From assembly GCA_052389755.1 (NCBI GenBank), contig JBQTHP010000225.1, positions 1 through 24,350 on the forward strand: 24,350 nucleotides of DNA, read 5' to 3'. This document shows, one piece after another, positions 22,939 to 24,350 of the stretch. The notes beneath the pieces were generated by a model. The model was not told the origin of the DNA and searched no databases. It saw only the letters and a program-made list of their open reading frames with translations. This DNA is from JBQTHP01 sp052389755 (GTDB lineage: Bacteria; Pseudomonadota; Gammaproteobacteria; Steroidobacterales; Steroidobacteraceae). The stretch's first letter is position 1, and every line of letters starts with the position of its first letter. The translations under genes were made by a program, and so were the position numbers.

Positions 22939-23370
22939 TGACAGGCCGATCACGCCTGCAGCCCATTGGATCACGGGCTCGATGCGCGGCGAACCGAGCG
23001 TGAGCGCCTCGTCGAAATCTACCCAGCGAGCCTCGTGATGCTCCGGCCGGCCGAGCTCGGGGCGAACGGGCAACGTTATCGGCTCTGTGGAAGTTTCCGC
23101 GATGTAGTACCGTGCGATCTTGTTGCGGCTGTAAGGGCCTGTCTCAATGTGCGCATCGCCCCAGGCGAAGCGCAGGTCCTCGATGAGGGTTTCCTCGGTC
23201 ACCTCGCGGCGCGCCGCGTCGAGCGGCTGCTCGCCCGTCTCGACGAGTCCTTTCGGGAAGTCCCAGTTTCGATAGGCGCGGAGCAGGAGAAAACACCAGC
23301 CCGACGGTGCGCGTCGTACGACGACGACCCCGGCCGAGAGATTCGGCGCGCGCGGACGTGTGGTCTTCAC
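22930..23370 (-). CDS. Nudix hydrolase
   Basis: The 146-residue protein carries a Nudix box at 41-63: Gly41, five residues, Glu47, seven residues, then REVTEET (55-61). The usual Gly near the end is Leu62. The core RNWDFPKGLVETGE resembles bis(5'-nucleosyl)-tetraphosphatase-type Nudix enzymes. The substrate is uncertain, and a nucleotide-sanitation role is only a class expectation. GTG at 23370 is chosen because it gives a normal Nudix N-terminus (MKTTRPRAPNLSAGVVVVRR). The open frame extends into the ahpD region only as a shadow. It follows ahpD on the minus strand after 56 bases and converges on the RND gene. Confidence 0.85.
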   Translation of the reverse strand: MKTTRPRAPNLSAGVVVVRRAPSGWCFLLLRAYRNWDFPKGLVETGEQPLDAARREVTEETLIEDLRFAWGDAHIETGPYSRNKIARYYIAETSTEPITLPVRPELGRPEHHEARWVDFDEALTLGSPRIEPVIQWAAGVIGLSAV

Positions 23371-23426
23371 CAGCTGCCGTCGGTCACGGCACGCCCCCTT
23401 ACGATGGAAGGGAAAGCATAGCCGCC

Positions 23427-23969
23427 TCAAGCGGCTTCGCGAAGCTCCAATGCCACGGCCACCGCATGGATGGTGGACGCGATGCGCACCGCGCTCTGGA
23501 TGGTCTCGCGCGAAGTCCCGTTCTCGCGCAGTTTGCGCTCGTGGGCGATCACGCACGCGCCGCAGCCGTTGATCGCGGAGACGGCGAGCGACAGCAGCTC
23601 GAAATCGTTTTTGTCGATGCCTGGGCTGCCGATGACGTTCATGCGGAGCCGCGCCGGCATGCGCCCGTACTCCGCGTCCTCCACGAGGTGGAGGAAGCGA
23701 TAGTAGATGTTGTTCATGCCCATGATCGCCGCGGCAGCGCGGGCGGCAGTCAGGTGCGCCTCGTCGAGCCGTGCCTTCGCGAGCTCCTCGACGTCGCGCG
23801 CGAACGGAACGTTCCGCGAAGCGATGGCGGTCGTGAGCGCGATCGCCCAGATCTGCCGCTCGTCGAGCCCGGGCGCGCCGGTCGGCGTGAGCACCGAACC
23901 GAGATTGAGCTTCAGGTCGCGCGCGTAGTCGGGCAGGGCGTCGCGAATCTCATCCAGTGTTCTGGCCAT
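23427..23969 (-). CDS. ahpD: Alkyl hydroperoxide reductase-associated protein AhpD (carboxymuconolactone-decarboxylase fold)
   Basis: The 180-residue protein has the AhpD/CMD fold with the redox CxxC and relay His in NGCGACVIAHE (Cys136, Cys139, His143). The N-terminal part, IRDALPDYARDLKLNLGSVL, matches AhpD. In Mycobacterium tuberculosis AhpD reduces AhpC, and the ahpC gene is directly upstream here (17 bases). ATG 23969 is supported by GGGAG seven bases before it. Length is close to the family's (about 177). The product helps AhpC remove peroxides. Confidence 0.95.
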   Translation of the reverse strand: MARTLDEIRDALPDYARDLKLNLGSVLTPTGAPGLDERQIWAIALTTAIASRNVPFARDVEELAKARLDEAHLTAARAAAAIMGMNNIYYRFLHLVEDAEYGRMPARLRMNVIGSPGIDKNDFELLSLAVSAINGCGACVIAHERKLRENGTSRETIQSAVRIASTIHAVAVALELREAA

Positions 23970-23986
23970 GGTGTATCTCCCGGTCA

Positions 23987-24350
23987 TCAGGCCGCTTTCA
24001 GCGTCTCCTCGCCCTTTTGCCAGTTGCACGGGCACAGCTCGTCCGTCTGGAGCGCATCGAGCACTCGCAGCACTTCTTCGGGATTGCGGCCGACACTGAG
24101 GTCGGTCACGTACACGAACCGGATGACGCCTTGCGGATCGACGATGAACGTCGCCCGCTGCGCGACGCCGGCTTCCGCATCGAGGATGCCGAGCGCCGTC
24201 GTGAGCTCGCGCTTGATGTCCGAGAGCATCGGGAACGGCAGGTTCCTGAGGTCATCGTGCGATCGGCGCCAGGCCAGGTGCACGAATTCGCTGTCGGTGC
24301 TCACGCCCAGCACCTGCGCATCGCGCGCCCTGAACTCCTTCTCGAGCCGG
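23987..24350 (-). CDS. ahpC: Alkyl hydroperoxide reductase AhpC, C-terminal part (5' end outside window)
   Basis: The frame is open to the window edge, so only the last 120 residues are visible and the peroxidatic Cys is outside. Visible features match typical 2-Cys peroxiredoxins: VLGVSTDSEFVHLAW, LPFPMLSDIKRELTTALGIL, RATFIVDPQGVIRFVYVTDL and the C-terminal resolving site DELCPCNWQKGEETL. The pair of Cys in CPCNW mirrors the extra Cys of the M. tuberculosis AhpC that is reduced by AhpD, agreeing with the neighbouring ahpD. It forms a minus-strand unit with ahpD and perhaps the Nudix gene. Confidence 0.95.
   Translation of the reverse strand, partial: RLEKEFRARDAQVLGVSTDSEFVHLAWRRSHDDLRNLPFPMLSDIKRELTTALGILDAEAGVAQRATFIVDPQGVIRFVYVTDLSVGRNPEEVLRVLDALQTDELCPCNWQKGEETLKAA

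Overview
The window is dense, GC-rich bacterial chromosome with almost no non-coding space; no gene-free stretch exceeds about 130 bases. Protein types (YajQ, tripartite RND efflux with a TolC-like channel, TonB-dependent receptor, signal-peptide lipoproteins, Fur box) point to a Gram-negative proteobacterium. I would guess a high-GC gamma- or betaproteobacterium, but the sequence alone does not settle this. I see no tRNA, rRNA, CRISPR array, insertion sequence or phage gene.

Layout. (1) 1-3622, plus strand: the 3' part of a HerA-like ATPase gene, a DUF2780 protein, a lipoprotein with a thioredoxin/TlpA domain, and YajQ, closely spaced like one operon. (2) 3647-5279, minus strand: a ferritin-like (bacterioferritin-type) gene followed by a BtuF-like periplasmic binding protein and a YciI-like protein. 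(3) 5406-14288, plus strand: a nine-gene heme operon, hemA-hemL-[histidine kinase]-[response regulator]-hemC-hemD-hemB-hemE-hemF. Nearly every junction overlaps by 1-4 bases. It encodes the steps from glutamyl-tRNA to protoporphyrinogen IX; the last two enzymes (protoporphyrinogen oxidase, ferrochelatase) are not in the window. (4) 14345-16554: a FecA-like TonB-dependent receptor behind a 16/19 Fur box. (5) 16576-22918: a TetR regulator with a sigma70-type promoter and overlapping palindromic operator, then an outer-membrane channel, a lipoprotein membrane-fusion protein and an RND pump. A terminator-like hairpin separates the regulator from the pump genes. (6) 22930-24350, minus strand: AhpC (cut by the window edge), AhpD and a Nudix hydrolase.

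How the genes fit together. Iron and heme are a recurring theme: iron storage beside heme synthesis, then a Fur-type iron-uptake receptor, with peroxide defence at the far end. The most unusual feature is the OmpR-type two-component system inside, and translationally coupled to, the heme operon. An 11-base-period direct repeat of the OmpR/PhoB type lies just upstream of hemA, which suggests (inference) that the operon controls its own expression and perhaps the divergent ferritin gene. The HemA is also divergent in two normally conserved motifs.
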